A stretch of DNA of 49,410 bases from NCBI RefSeq assembly GCF_030527935.1, contig NZ_JAUMZV010000016.1, positions 1 to 49,410 of the forward strand. Direction: 5' to 3'. The stretch is from Kingella sp. (in: b-proteobacteria) (GTDB lineage: Bacteria; Pseudomonadota; Gammaproteobacteria; Burkholderiales; Neisseriaceae). This document shows, one piece after another, positions 32,444 through 40,283 of this stretch. Within the stretch, counting starts at the first letter, position 1; each line of letters opens with the position of its first letter. The notes beneath the pieces are model-generated. The model was not told the DNA's origin. It worked only from the letters and a program-made list of their open reading frames with translations, and made no database searches. Made by a program: the position numbers and the translations under genes.

Positions 32444-32755
32444 AGCCTGAAAATGGTTTTGGCTACGGTTTTTGCTTTGTTTGTTTTGGCTGCGCTGAAC
32501 TGCGTTTCTGCCAACCGCGTGCGCAGCAAGCTGCACACCCTACATCGCTTGTTTTATTTTAGATTTCGCAAACGTTTCAGGCTGCCTTTGCAATGGTTGG
32601 GCAGCCTGAAAAGGGTATTTCAACCTGCGCACTCAAAGCGTGGGTATGGCGGCGCAACGCCATGAAAATGGTCAAACGCCATCATCTATGCTTTTTCAGG
32701 CTGCCTTTGGGATGCTGATGCAGCCTGAAAACGGCGAAACCACGCTCATACCTTT

Positions 32756-33814
32756 TCAGGCTGCCAATGGCGCGAGCAGCTTGGCAAAGGCTTCTTCAAA
32801 CTGCTTCAAACCGTCGTTTTGCAGGCGCGTTGCCAAGGTTTCTAAATCTATGCCCAGTTTTTCGGCTTCGGCAAGCTGGGCGAGCGCGGCGGGGATGTTT
32901 TCGGGCAGGGTGCGCGCGGCTGTGCCTGTGGCGATAAAGGCTTTGAGCGTGGCATCGGGCACGGTGTTTATGGTGTGTTCGCCAATCAGCGCGTCCACAT
33001 ACAGCGTGGCGGGGTAGTCGGGGTTTTTCACGCCTGTGGATGCCCACAACAGCGACGCGCGGTGTGCGCCTTGCGCGGCAAGGGCGGCAAATTGGGGGCT
33101 GGCGAAGTAGTCGTACCAATCTTGATAGGCGGCTTTGGCTAGGGCGATGGCGATTTTGCCGCGCAGGTGTTCGGGCAGCGTGCCGTCCAGTGCGTTGTCA
33201 ATGCGCGAGATAAAGAAGCTGGCGACCACTTGAATTTGCGCAAGGTTGCCGCCGTTGGCTGCGAGTTGGGTTAAGCCTGCGGTGTAGGCAGCGTAGGATT
33301 TAAGTGTTTGTTTCCGCGAGAATAATAGCGTGAGATTGACGTTGATGCCGCTGGCGACAAGGGCGGTGAGTGCTTCCAAACCTGCATCGGTGGCGGGGAT
33401 TTTTATCATGGCGTTGGGGCGGTTGATGGCTGCCCACAGGCGTTGCGCTTCGGCGATGGTGCGGGCAACATCGTGCGACAGCTCGGGGGAAACTTCTAGG
33501 CTCACAAAGCCTGTTTTGCCGTTTGAGCTGTCGTATTCGGCGCGGCACACATCGCACGCGGCTTGCACATCGGCGATAGCAAGGGTTTCGTAGATGGCTT
33601 GGGGGCTTTGGTTTTGCTGTTTCAAGGCGGCGATTTCGGGCGTGTAGAGCGCGTCGCATGAAAAGGCTTTTTGGAAAATGGCGGGATTGGACGTTACGCC
33701 GCACACGCCGTCAGCAAGAAATTGCCCCAGCTCGCCGCTTTGCACCAAGCTGCGCGATAGGTTGTCTAGCCAGATTTGTTGCCCGAGTTGTTTGACTTGT
33801 TTGATGGTGGTCAT
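32756..33814 (-). CDS. tal: Transaldolase
   Basis: Transaldolase moves a dihydroxyacetone unit between sugar phosphates in the non-oxidative pentose phosphate pathway. The 352-residue product starts MTTIKQVKQLGQQIWLDNLS and shows DGVCGVTSNPAIFQKAF, FVSLEVSPELSHD, NAMIKIPATDAG with the Schiff-base lysine, GINVNLTLLFS, and the C-terminal ASTGVKNPDYPATLYVDALI of the longer transaldolase class found in Neisseria. AAAGGA precedes ATG 33814. A DUS encodes the very end. It is a single gene. Confidence 0.94.
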   Translation of the reverse strand: MTTIKQVKQLGQQIWLDNLSRSLVQSGELGQFLADGVCGVTSNPAIFQKAFSCDALYTPEIAALKQQNQSPQAIYETLAIADVQAACDVCRAEYDSSNGKTGFVSLEVSPELSHDVARTIAEAQRLWAAINRPNAMIKIPATDAGLEALTALVASGINVNLTLLFSRKQTLKSYAAYTAGLTQLAANGGNLAQIQVVASFFISRIDNALDGTLPEHLRGKIAIALAKAAYQDWYDYFASPQFAALAAQGAHRASLLWASTGVKNPDYPATLYVDALIGEHTINTVPDATLKAFIATGTAARTLPENIPAALAQLAEAEKLGIDLETLATRLQNDGLKQFEEAFAKLLAPLAA

Positions 33815-33997
33815 GCTGTTTTCCTTTGCTGTGGCGTGAAAAGGGGCAATCGTAAAGGTTTTTTTACAATTTGGGTAGGGGCGGTTTATTGGCTTGGGGG
33901 GGTGGGTTCTGCCGAAACGGTTTTCAGGCTGCCTAATGGTGGGCGCAATAGGCAGCCTGAAAACGGTAATCTCATAATCACCAACATCATCACCCAA

Positions 33998-34038
33998 ACA
34001 AAAAAGCGTTTCGCAATCGGTTTGCAAAACGCTTTTTG
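33998..34038. terminator. Bidirectional-looking terminator after the hemerythrin gene
   Basis: AAAAAGCGTTT (34001-34011) and AAACGCTTTTT (34027-34037) pair around CGCAATCGGTTTGCA; the T run on the minus strand suits the hemerythrin transcript. Confidence 0.85.
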
Positions 34039-34046
34039 TGGCTGGT

Positions 34047-34451
34047 TTAGCGCACGCCAGCGGCTTTTACATCGGCGATGTAGCCGTGGTCGTTTAAGCG
34101 GATGTGGCGGAACAGCCAGCCATCGCACATATCCAACACTTCTTGCAAGGCGGTGATGTCGCCGTTTTCAAAGCGGCCTTGCAATTCGCCCATTTTTTTA
34201 ACAAAGTTAGCGTGTACTTTTTTGTGTGGCTCGGTCATACGGTAGTTGGCTTGTTCCAGCATTTTTTCTTCTTCGCCAAAGTGATAGATGGTGTAATCAA
34301 TCAAATCTTGCAGTTCTTTTTTGGTGGCTTCGTAGTCGGCGGATTTGAATGCGTCGTCTAGTTTGTTAAAGTGGTCAACAAGAATTTGATGTTGTTCATC
34401 CACATCGGCAAAGCCTGTGTTAAGGTCTTGTGTCCAATACACGAGTGTCAT
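34047..34451 (-). CDS. Bacteriohemerythrin
   Basis: A 134-residue single-domain hemerythrin, an O2-binding di-iron four-helix bundle. All seven ligands are in place: H21 (DEQHQILV), H57 and E61 (YHFGEEEKML), H76 and H80 (PHKKVH), H116 and D121 (RHIRLNDHGY). Roles proposed for the family include oxygen supply, storage or sensing; sequence cannot choose. AAGGAT precedes the ATG. Upstream is a palindrome (34512-34533) that could be an operator. Terminated by a strong hairpin. Confidence 0.95.
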   Translation of the reverse strand: MTLVYWTQDLNTGFADVDEQHQILVDHFNKLDDAFKSADYEATKKELQDLIDYTIYHFGEEEKMLEQANYRMTEPHKKVHANFVKKMGELQGRFENGDITALQEVLDMCDGWLFRHIRLNDHGYIADVKAAGVR

Positions 34452-34511
34452 GGTTTTATCCTTTTATAGCATGGGTAAGTTAAACGGTTTCCTATCTCCA
34501 AAATCATAGGA

Positions 34512-34533
34512 AAATCACAGTTTTGTGTGATTT
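34512..34533. promoter_or_regulatory. Palindrome upstream of the hemerythrin gene
   Basis: AAATCACA (34512-34519) and TGTGATTT (34526-34533) around GTTTTG. It lies 61 bases upstream of the hemerythrin start and may bind a dimeric regulator. The rest of the 367-base divergent gap holds a weak Fur-box-like sequence (34675-34691) and a 20-bp tandem repeat. Confidence 0.4.
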
Positions 34534-34766
34534 CGTTATTATCATCCAGCCTGAATATTCATACAATATTATTTTTTAGGCACCGACTCTAAACCGCGCT
34601 ATATGCTTGTTTTATTTTTGCTTTTTTGCGGGCGAAGTTTTGCCAAACTGTTGTGATAAAATCTTGTTTTTAGTCAAATAATTCTCATTTGGAACGGCAA
34701 AATGGTTTATTGCAAATAATATTAAATATCAAATGGGATGAGACAACGCAGCAAAGCAAAGCTATG

Positions 34767-34806
34767 CTGTTAAATTTGTTTTATAACTGTTAAATTTGTT
34801 TTATAA
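34767..34806 (+). repeat. Perfect 20-bp tandem duplication just upstream of kdsD
   Basis: CTGTTAAATTTGTTTTATAA occurs twice head to tail, ending four bases before the ribosome site. Each unit contains a -10-like TTATAA. Confidence 0.9.
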
Positions 34807-34818
34807 ATAGAGGTGGCA

Positions 34819-35787
34819 ATGGTTCATCAATATCTTTTATGGGCGCGTGATGCCTTGGCAAGCGAGGCGGCGGCGATTGGCGAAGTGTCGGCGGCGTTGG
34901 GCGCAGATTTTGTGCACGCGGCTCAGGCGATGTTGGCTTGCCGTGGGCGGGTGATTGTTACGGGCATGGGCAAATCGGGGCATATTGGGCGCAAGATGGC
35001 GGCAACGCTGGCTTCCACGGGTACGCCTGCGTTTTTCGTGCATCCTGCGGAGGCGGCGCATGGCGATTTGGGGATGATTGTGGATGGCGATGTGGTGGTG
35101 GCGTTGTCTAATTCAGGGGAGAGCGATGAGATTTTGGCGATTTTGCCTGCGTTAAAGCGCAAGGATACGGTGTTGATTGGCGTGTCGTCTAACGCGCAAT
35201 CTAGCTTGGCGCGGTTTGCGGATATTCATATTCGCGCGGCGGTGTCGCACGAGGCTTGCCCGCTTAACCTTGCGCCCACATCCAGCACCACGGCGGTGTT
35301 GGCGTTGGGCGATGCGTTGGCGATTGTGTTACTCAAAGCGCGGCGGTTTACTTCGGAAGATTTTGCGTTGAGCCATCCTGCGGGGAGCTTGGGGCGGCGT
35401 TTGCTGCTGACGGTGGGGGATTTAATGCACGCGGGCAATGAATTGCCTGCGGTGGCGGAGCAGACGTTGTTGAAATCGGCGATTGTTACCATGAGCGAGA
35501 AGGGATTGGGGATGCTGGCGGTGGTGGACGTTTCAGGCTGCCTGAAAGGCGTGCTGACGGATGGGGATTTGCGCCGTTTGTTTGAAGTGCGTGATTCGTT
35601 TGCGGGGCTAACGGTGGATGATGTGATGAAGCGCGAGCCGAAGTTTATCGCGCCCGATAAGCTGGCGAGCGAGGCTTTGCGGATGATGCAGGAGAAGCGG
35701 ATTGGCGGGCTGTTGGTGTGCGAAGATGGCGGGCGTTTGGTGGGGGCGTTGAATATGCATGATTTGCTGCGGGCAAGGGTGGTTTAG
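34819..35787 (+). CDS. kdsD: D-arabinose 5-phosphate isomerase
   Basis: KdsD converts ribulose 5-phosphate to arabinose 5-phosphate, the first step to Kdo of LPS/LOS. The 322-residue product has a SIS domain (about 30-180; VIVTGMGKSGHIGRKMAATL, NSGESDEI, LAPTSSTTAVLALGDALA, FALSHPAGSLGRR) and a tandem CBS pair (about 205-322; VGDLMHAGNELPAVAEQTLL, DGDLRRLFEV, VDDVMKREPKFIAPDKLASE). GAGG lies five bases before ATG 34819; a GTG six bases earlier is possible. An overlapping king/sim DUS is read in frame as SGCLKG. kdsC and other Kdo genes are not adjacent. Confidence 0.95.
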   Translation: MVHQYLLWARDALASEAAAIGEVSAALGADFVHAAQAMLACRGRVIVTGMGKSGHIGRKMAATLASTGTPAFFVHPAEAAHGDLGMIVDGDVVVALSNSGESDEILAILPALKRKDTVLIGVSSNAQSSLARFADIHIRAAVSHEACPLNLAPTSSTTAVLALGDALAIVLLKARRFTSEDFALSHPAGSLGRRLLLTVGDLMHAGNELPAVAEQTLLKSAIVTMSEKGLGMLAVVDVSGCLKGVLTDGDLRRLFEVRDSFAGLTVDDVMKREPKFIAPDKLASEALRMMQEKRIGGLLVCEDGGRLVGALNMHDLLRARVV

Positions 35788-35840
35788 TGGGTTTCAGGCT
35801 GCCTATGGGGTGAGCGGAATAGGCAGCCTGAAAACCAATT

Positions 35841-36121
35841 TAAAACCTTTGCAAAACCTTAGCAGCAGTGTGTGGGGTGAGCAACTTGCTTGCCCACCAT
35901 GGCGGATAGCTTCAACGTTTTGGCGGGCAAGTGAATTGCCCACCCTACCATTTGGCGTTTTCAGGCTGCCTCAATCATTCCCCAAAGGCAGCCTGAAAAT
36001 GGCACGCCAATATTTTGGCTGATGATAAACGCCATCCTAATTTCATCCACCATTGGGCAACGAGCCGTCGCCGCTCCATTTTAGGTTTCAGGCTGTCATT
36101 GGGGGTTTTGCAAAGGTTTCA
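35841..36121. repeat. Composite CCTTTGCAAAAC-arm cassette with a third core type (gap 35788-36212)
   Basis: Left arm AAAACCTTTGCAAAACC; a hairpin core GTGGGGTGAGCAACTTGCTT ... GGCGGGCAAGTGAATTGCCC; DUS copies; a half GGAGC-type core (36048-36090); and right arm GTTTTGCAAAGGTTTC (36105-36120). It fills most of the gap after kdsD. Confidence 0.7.
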
Positions 36122-36147
36122 ATTTGGTATCGCTTAAATCGTAAACA

Positions 36148-36186
36148 CAAAAAAACACGGCAATCCTGCGATTAGCCGTGTTTTCT
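36148..36186 (-). terminator. Terminator of the Arg/Asp/Tyr-rich protein gene
   Basis: AACACGGC (36154-36161) and GCCGTGTT (36175-36182) enclose AATCCTGCGATTA; the minus strand reads into a T run. Confidence 0.88.
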
Positions 36187-36212
36187 GTTTTCAGGCTGCC
36201 TATGCGGGCGTG

Positions 36213-36623
36213 TTACCAGCCGTCGCGATAACGGTAATAGTCGTCATCATAATAGCGATTGCGGTAGTCATTGCCGTAGCGCATATCAATGCGGGTGCGG
36301 TCGTTGCCCCAGCCGTAGCGGATGTTGAAGCCGTTGTTGCTATCGTAATCGTAGCCGTAATCATAATTTCGGCGGTTGTAACGGCGATTGTGGCGGCGAT
36401 AATTATCATAGTCGCGGTAGCGGCGGTCGTAGCGGTCGCGGTCGTAGCGGCGATTGTAACGGTCGTATCTGTCGTAACGGCGGTCGTAGCGGTCGCTGCG
36501 GTCAATGTCTATTCTGCCGCGGTCAAGTTCAATTCTTGGGCTGTCGTCGCCGTAATACATCAGTTCTGCGTGGGCGGTGGTAGCCAGCGTGCCCAGTAGC
36601 AAGGCGAATAGGATGTTTTTCAT
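36213..36623 (-). CDS. Secreted Arg/Asp/Tyr-rich low-complexity protein
   Basis: A 136-residue protein with a clean signal peptide (MKNILFALLLGTLATTAHA). The mature chain is dominated by Arg, Asp, Tyr and Asn in irregular repeats of the RYDR type (for example RSDRYDRRYDRYDRYNRRYD), ending YYDDDYYRYRDGW, and contains no lysine. I recognise no domain. The good ribosome site (AAAGGA), signal peptide and terminator argue that it is a real gene. The Val/Ile-rich frame on the opposite strand is a shadow of this codon pattern. Possible roles in the envelope or in metal or nucleic-acid binding are guesses. Confidence 0.8.
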   Translation of the reverse strand: MKNILFALLLGTLATTAHAELMYYGDDSPRIELDRGRIDIDRSDRYDRRYDRYDRYNRRYDRDRYDRRYRDYDNYRRHNRRYNRRNYDYGYDYDSNNGFNIRYGWGNDRTRIDMRYGNDYRNRYYDDDYYRYRDGW

Positions 36624-36875
36624 CGTGCGTCCTTTCGGAAAATTTGGGGTGCTTTGAATAACTTAGGGCGGGCATTGTGGCGAACTGCGTCTTTATCGTA
36701 AAACCTGCGTTTGTAATCATTGTCTGCTTGTAAACGCAGGTTTAGCAGGAAAAGGATGCAAAAAACGCTCGCCCCAGTTATCCAAAAGCGGCTGCATTTT
36801 AGCGCAAGCCGTTTTCAGGCTGCCTGAAAATTACATTTCATTACGCAGGCTAACCATTTGTTTTGCCCCCGCTCG

Positions 36876-37337
36876 CTACATTGCGCCATCTTGCAAGCGC
36901 GTGAGCAGCGCATCGCAGCAGGCGGTGAGAATATCGCGCGTTTCGTTGAAATTACCTGTGTACCACGGGTCGGGAACGTGGTCGTAGCGGCTGCTTGCGG
37001 GCAACAGGTCGGTGATTTTGAAGATTTTTTCAGGCTGCCTGCCAAACAGTTTTTCCACATCGCGCAAATTGCTGTCGTCCATCACGATTAAATAATCGTA
37101 GCCGTTCACATCGCTTTTTTTGATTTTGCGGCTGACAAAATCCCGCGAAGCGATGCCCAATCCATCCAGCACATCGGCTGTGCCGCAGTGCATCCCTTCG
37201 CCATCGTGCCAGCCTGATGTGCCTGCGCTGGCGGTGTGCACGGGGATGCCACGCTTGGCTGCCATGTCGCGGAAAATATATTCTGCCATCGGCGAGCGGC
37301 AGATGTTGCCCAAGCAAATAAAAAGGATTTTTTTCAT
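36876..37337 (-). CDS. Low-molecular-weight protein-tyrosine phosphatase
   Basis: A 153-residue phosphatase with the P-loop C8-LGNIC-R14-S in MKKILFICLGNICRSPMAEY and the general acid Asp in HVPDPWYTGNFNET. SAGTSGWHDGEG is also conserved. Members dephosphorylate tyrosine kinases of capsule or exopolysaccharide systems, or other proteins. No such genes are nearby, and the free-standing eukaryote-like form fits a general phosphatase. GGGAA lies upstream of ATG 37337. An in-frame DUS encodes RQPEK. It is divergent from dapD. Confidence 0.92.
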   Translation of the reverse strand: MKKILFICLGNICRSPMAEYIFRDMAAKRGIPVHTASAGTSGWHDGEGMHCGTADVLDGLGIASRDFVSRKIKKSDVNGYDYLIVMDDSNLRDVEKLFGRQPEKIFKITDLLPASSRYDHVPDPWYTGNFNETRDILTACCDALLTRLQDGAM

Positions 37338-37456
37338 TGTGTTGTTTCCCAAAAAAAGGCGGCATTGTAAAGGGATTGGGCGGATTAGGCAGCCTGAAAA
37401 ACGGTTTTTGCGCTACAATCGCGCCTTTCTTGCTCAACTTCTATAAGGATAAAGCC

Positions 37457-38278
37457 ATGTCTTTGCAACAAATTATTGAAACCGCTTTTGAAAACCGCGC
37501 TGAAATCACACCTGCTAATGTGCAGCCCGAAGTAAAGGAAGCGGTGTTGGAAACCTTGCGCCAGCTAGACAACGGCTCGTTGCGCGTGGCAGAACGCCGT
37601 GGCGTGGGCGATTGGTTGGTGAACGAATGGGCGAAAAAGGCGGTGTTGCTGTCGTTTCGCATTGCGGACAACGAGTTGGCGGACGATGGCGTGAACCGTT
37701 ATTTTGACAAGGTGCCGACTAAGTTTGCTAATTGGTCGCAGGCGGATTTTCAGGCTGCGGGTTTCCGTGCTGTGCCAGGGGCGATTGCGCGGCGCGGCAG
37801 CTTTGTGGCGAAAAATGCGGTGCTGATGCCGTCTTATGTGAACATTGGCGCGTATGTGGACGAAGGCACGATGGTGGACACTTGGGTTACCGTGGGCTCG
37901 TGCGCGCAAATCGGCAAAAACGTGCATTTGAGCGGCGGCGTGGGCATTGGCGGCGTGTTAGAGCCGTTGCAAGCTGCGCCAACAATTATTGAAGACAACT
38001 GCTTTATCGGCGCGCGCAGCGAGATTGTGGAAGGCGTGGTTGTGGAAGAAGGCAGCGTGATTTCTATGGGCGTGTTTATCGGGCAATCCACCAAAATTTA
38101 CGACCGCGAAACAGGCGAAATCCACTATGGGCGCGTGCCCGCTGGCTCGGTGGTGGTATCGGGCAGCCTGCCCAGCAAAGATGGCTCGCACAGCTTGTAT
38201 TGCGCGGTGATTGTGAAAAAAGTGGACGCGAAAACGCGGGCGAAAACCAGCGTGAATGAGTTGTTGCGCGGGGTTTGA
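37457..38278 (+). CDS. dapD: Tetrahydrodipicolinate N-succinyltransferase
   Basis: DapD succinylates tetrahydrodipicolinate in the lysine and meso-diaminopimelate pathway. The 273-residue product begins MSLQQIIETAFENRAEITPA and has the left-handed beta-helix hexapeptide region (about 105-220; VNIGAYVDEGTMVDTWVTVG, KNVHLSGGVGIGGVLEPLQA, ARSEIVEGVVVEEGSVISMG). E. coli DapD is 274 residues. AAGGAT precedes ATG 37457. A DUS is read in frame as DFQAAG. A DUS inverted pair follows at once. Confidence 0.97.
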   Translation: MSLQQIIETAFENRAEITPANVQPEVKEAVLETLRQLDNGSLRVAERRGVGDWLVNEWAKKAVLLSFRIADNELADDGVNRYFDKVPTKFANWSQADFQAAGFRAVPGAIARRGSFVAKNAVLMPSYVNIGAYVDEGTMVDTWVTVGSCAQIGKNVHLSGGVGIGGVLEPLQAAPTIIEDNCFIGARSEIVEGVVVEEGSVISMGVFIGQSTKIYDRETGEIHYGRVPAGSVVVSGSLPSKDGSHSLYCAVIVKKVDAKTRAKTSVNELLRGV

Positions 38279-38305
38279 TGTTTTGCGTTTGACCGTGTGA
38301 TTGTT

Positions 38306-38332
38306 TTCAGGCTGCCTCCAAGGCAGCCTGAA
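38306..38332 (+). terminator. DUS inverted pair downstream of dapD
   Basis: TTCAGGCTGCCT (38306-38317) and AGGCAGCCTGAA (38321-38332) with a 3-base loop and AAAATTATTT after: the tightest DUS pair in the window. Confidence 0.75.
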
Positions 38333-38340
38333 AATTATTT

Positions 38341-38463
38341 GGTGGTGTCTTAATAAAGTACGCTGCACCGCTGTTCCCTCTCCCGCTGGCGGGGGAGGGA
38401 ACAGATGGCTGGATTTTTAACCCATGCTGCTTGCCATCAACCATCATCAAGCCAGCATACACC
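38341..38463. mobile_element. MITE-like element with 8-bp target duplication, copy 2 (shortened)
   Basis: It begins GGTGGTGTCTTAATAAAGTA like copy 1 and contains the CCCGCTGGCGGG hairpin. Its right end reads AGCATACACC, lacking about 13 bases of the terminal repeat. The direct repeat AATTATTT flanks it at 38333-38340 and 38464-38471. Confidence 0.82.
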
Positions 38464-38488
38464 AATTATTTTGTAACCCATTCCCACC

Positions 38489-39271
38489 ATGACCCGCTAC
38501 GCCCTTACCCTTTCCTACAACGGCAGCGCATTTTTCGGTTTCCAAAAACAAGCCGCTGGCATCCCCACCATCCAAACCGCGCTGGAACACGCGCTCGCAC
38601 AAATTGCGGGCGAACCCATTGCCATCACCGCCGCTGGGCGCACCGACACGGGCGTGCACGCCACTGCACAGGTGGTGCATTTTGACAGCCACGCCACGCG
38701 CCCGCTCACGGCTTGGGTACGCGGTGTGAACGCGCATTTGCCCGATGGCATTGCGGTGCTGCACGCCCAAGCCGTTGCGCCCGATTTTCACGCGCGGTTT
38801 GATGCCTGCGCTCGGCGTTATCGCTATCTGCTGCAATCTGCGCCTGTGCGCTCGCCGTTGCTGGTGGGGCGGGCGGGCTGGACGCATTATCCGCTGGATG
38901 TTGCCGCCATGCGCCAAGCCGCTGCGCTGCTGTTGGGCGAGCACGATTTTTCCAGCTTCCGCGCCGCCGAGTGCCAAGCCAAATCGCCGGTGAAAACGAT
39001 GTACGCGCTGACGTTTTCAGGCTGCCCCAGCCTAATCAAAATAGATTTTCACGCCAATGCGTTTTTGCATCACATGGTGCGCAATATTGTGGGCGCGTTG
39101 GTGTATGTGGGCTGCGGGCGGTTAAGCGTGAACGAGTTTGCTGCGATGTTTGCCGCGCAAAGCCGTTTGACCGCGCCGCCTACGTTTATGGCGGACGGTT
39201 TGTATTTCACGGGCGTGGACTACCCCGAAAAATGGGGCATTAGGCAGCCTGAAATGCCTGAATGGTTGTGA
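38489..39271 (+). CDS. truA: tRNA pseudouridine(38-40) synthase TruA
   Basis: TruA isomerises uridines 38-40 in the anticodon arm of many tRNAs. The 260-residue product begins MTRYALTLSYNGSAFFGFQK and has the catalytic D53 in AAGRTDTGVHATAQVVHFD, FHARFDACARRYRYLL and FHANAFLHHMVRNIVGAL. Length is normal. The start lies 18 bases after the target duplication of the MITE at 38341-38463, so the MITE replaced or carries its promoter. The C-terminus GIRQPEMPEWL is partly encoded by a DUS. Confidence 0.96.
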   Translation: MTRYALTLSYNGSAFFGFQKQAAGIPTIQTALEHALAQIAGEPIAITAAGRTDTGVHATAQVVHFDSHATRPLTAWVRGVNAHLPDGIAVLHAQAVAPDFHARFDACARRYRYLLQSAPVRSPLLVGRAGWTHYPLDVAAMRQAAALLLGEHDFSSFRAAECQAKSPVKTMYALTFSGCPSLIKIDFHANAFLHHMVRNIVGALVYVGCGRLSVNEFAAMFAAQSRLTAPPTFMADGLYFTGVDYPEKWGIRQPEMPEWL

Positions 39272-39348
39272 AGTGGTTTTATCTATGCGAAATGGGTTTT
39301 CAGGCTGCCTTATCGCCATCCCGATAACCCCGCCCCGCAAATCGGTTT

Positions 39349-39697
39349 GTTGGTGTCTTAAAAAGTATGTTGTGCCGTAATTCTCTCTCCCGCTGGCGGG
39401 AGTGGCTGTTTAACCTACAACCTCCATCCTAGCCTTCCCCAGCCAGCGGGGGAAGGAACAGATTGCAGAAGTTTTAGAACCTGTATTCATTATTTGCATA
39501 GGTAGATTTTATGGCATAAAAACGTGGATACAAGGCAAAAAGCACAGCAAGGTTGGACACCTTGCGAGCATTTTTAACACGGTAGCCGCGTTTTTAGGAC
39601 ATAAAAGATGCCTATGAAAACAGTGAATACAGGTTCTTAGTCCTTGCTGCCTGCCCATCAACAATAATCAAGTCAGCATACTTTTTGGGATACCGCC
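39349..39697. mobile_element. MITE-like element with 8-bp target duplication, copy 3, split by another MITE
   Basis: The left end GTTGGTGTCTTAAAAAGTAT and right end CAGCATACTTTTTGGGATAC match copy 1, and ATCGGTTT is duplicated at 39341-39348 and 39698-39705. A 162-bp MITE sits inside at 39476-39637. These nested elements fill the gap 39272-39752 between truA and the DUF441 gene, apart from DUS copies. Confidence 0.88.
39476..39637. mobile_element. 162-bp MITE-like element, copy 2, nested
   Basis: AGAACCTGTATTCATTATTT ... ACAGTGAATACAGGTTCT, the same length as the copy at 26128-26289 and inverted relative to it. TTA occurs on both sides of the GAACC...GGTTC core, so the target duplication is at most two or three bases. 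Confidence 0.9.
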
Positions 39698-39752
39698 ATC
39701 GGTTTACAATCCCCCTTTTCCCCCAAAGGCAGCCTGAAAACGGCTTCGCATT

Positions 39753-40208
39753 ATGAACTGGACATTTAACCCCGTTAGCATTCTGCTCATTGTGTTTATC
39801 GCGCTGGGCTATTTCAGCAAAAATGGCGCAATTTGGATTTCATCCAGCATCTTGCTGGTGGTGCAGCAAACCGTGCTCACGCGCTATTTGCCGCAAGCCG
39901 ACCGCCCGCTGATTAGCTTGGGCATTTTGATTTTAACCATCGGCATTCTCGCGCCGCTGGTATCGGGCAAGGTGCAACTGCCGCCCATCAGCCAATTGCT
40001 AGACATCAAGCTGTTCACCGCCGTGCCCACAGGCATTTTTGTGGCGTGGCTGGCGGGGCGCGGCATCGGCGTGATGCAGTCGCAGCCCAATCTGATTATC
40101 GGCTTGCTGGTGGGTACGGTGATTGGAGTAACGTTTTTTAACGGCATTCCTGTTGGTCCGCTGATTGCGGGCGGCTTGCTGTCGTTGCTTTTTATGAACA
40201 GCAAATAA
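39753..40208 (+). CDS. DUF441 (UPF0756) membrane protein
   Basis: A 151-residue integral membrane protein with four predicted helices: about 7-23 (VSILLIVFIALGYFS), 26-45, 52-71 (PLISLGILILTIGILAPLVS) and 108-148 (two, NLIIGLLVGTVIGVTFFNGI and PLIAGGLLSLLF). VSGKVQLPP after helix three and GIPVGPLIAGG near the end are typical of this family (E. coli YeaL), whose function is unknown. A DUS precedes the start; no clear ribosome site is seen. A DUS pair at 40214-40252 separates it from hemW. Confidence 0.9.
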   Translation: MNWTFNPVSILLIVFIALGYFSKNGAIWISSSILLVVQQTVLTRYLPQADRPLISLGILILTIGILAPLVSGKVQLPPISQLLDIKLFTAVPTGIFVAWLAGRGIGVMQSQPNLIIGLLVGTVIGVTFFNGIPVGPLIAGGLLSLLFMNSK

Positions 40209-40213
40209 TCGTT

Positions 40214-40252
40214 TTCAGGCTGCCTATGCTCACCACTCAAAGGCAGCCTGAA
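40214..40252 (+). terminator. DUS inverted pair between the DUF441 gene and hemW
   Basis: TTCAGGCTGCCT (40214-40225) and AGGCAGCCTGAA (40241-40252) flank a 15-base loop, five bases after the DUF441 stop. Confidence 0.6.
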
Positions 40253-40283
40253 ACCCTGTAAACACACTCAACCCCATCCCACC

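Noticed and set aside
36210..36599. Val/Ile/Ala-rich 129-codon frame on the plus strand
   Set aside because: It is the complement of the RYDR-repeat gene, which has a signal peptide, ribosome site and terminator.
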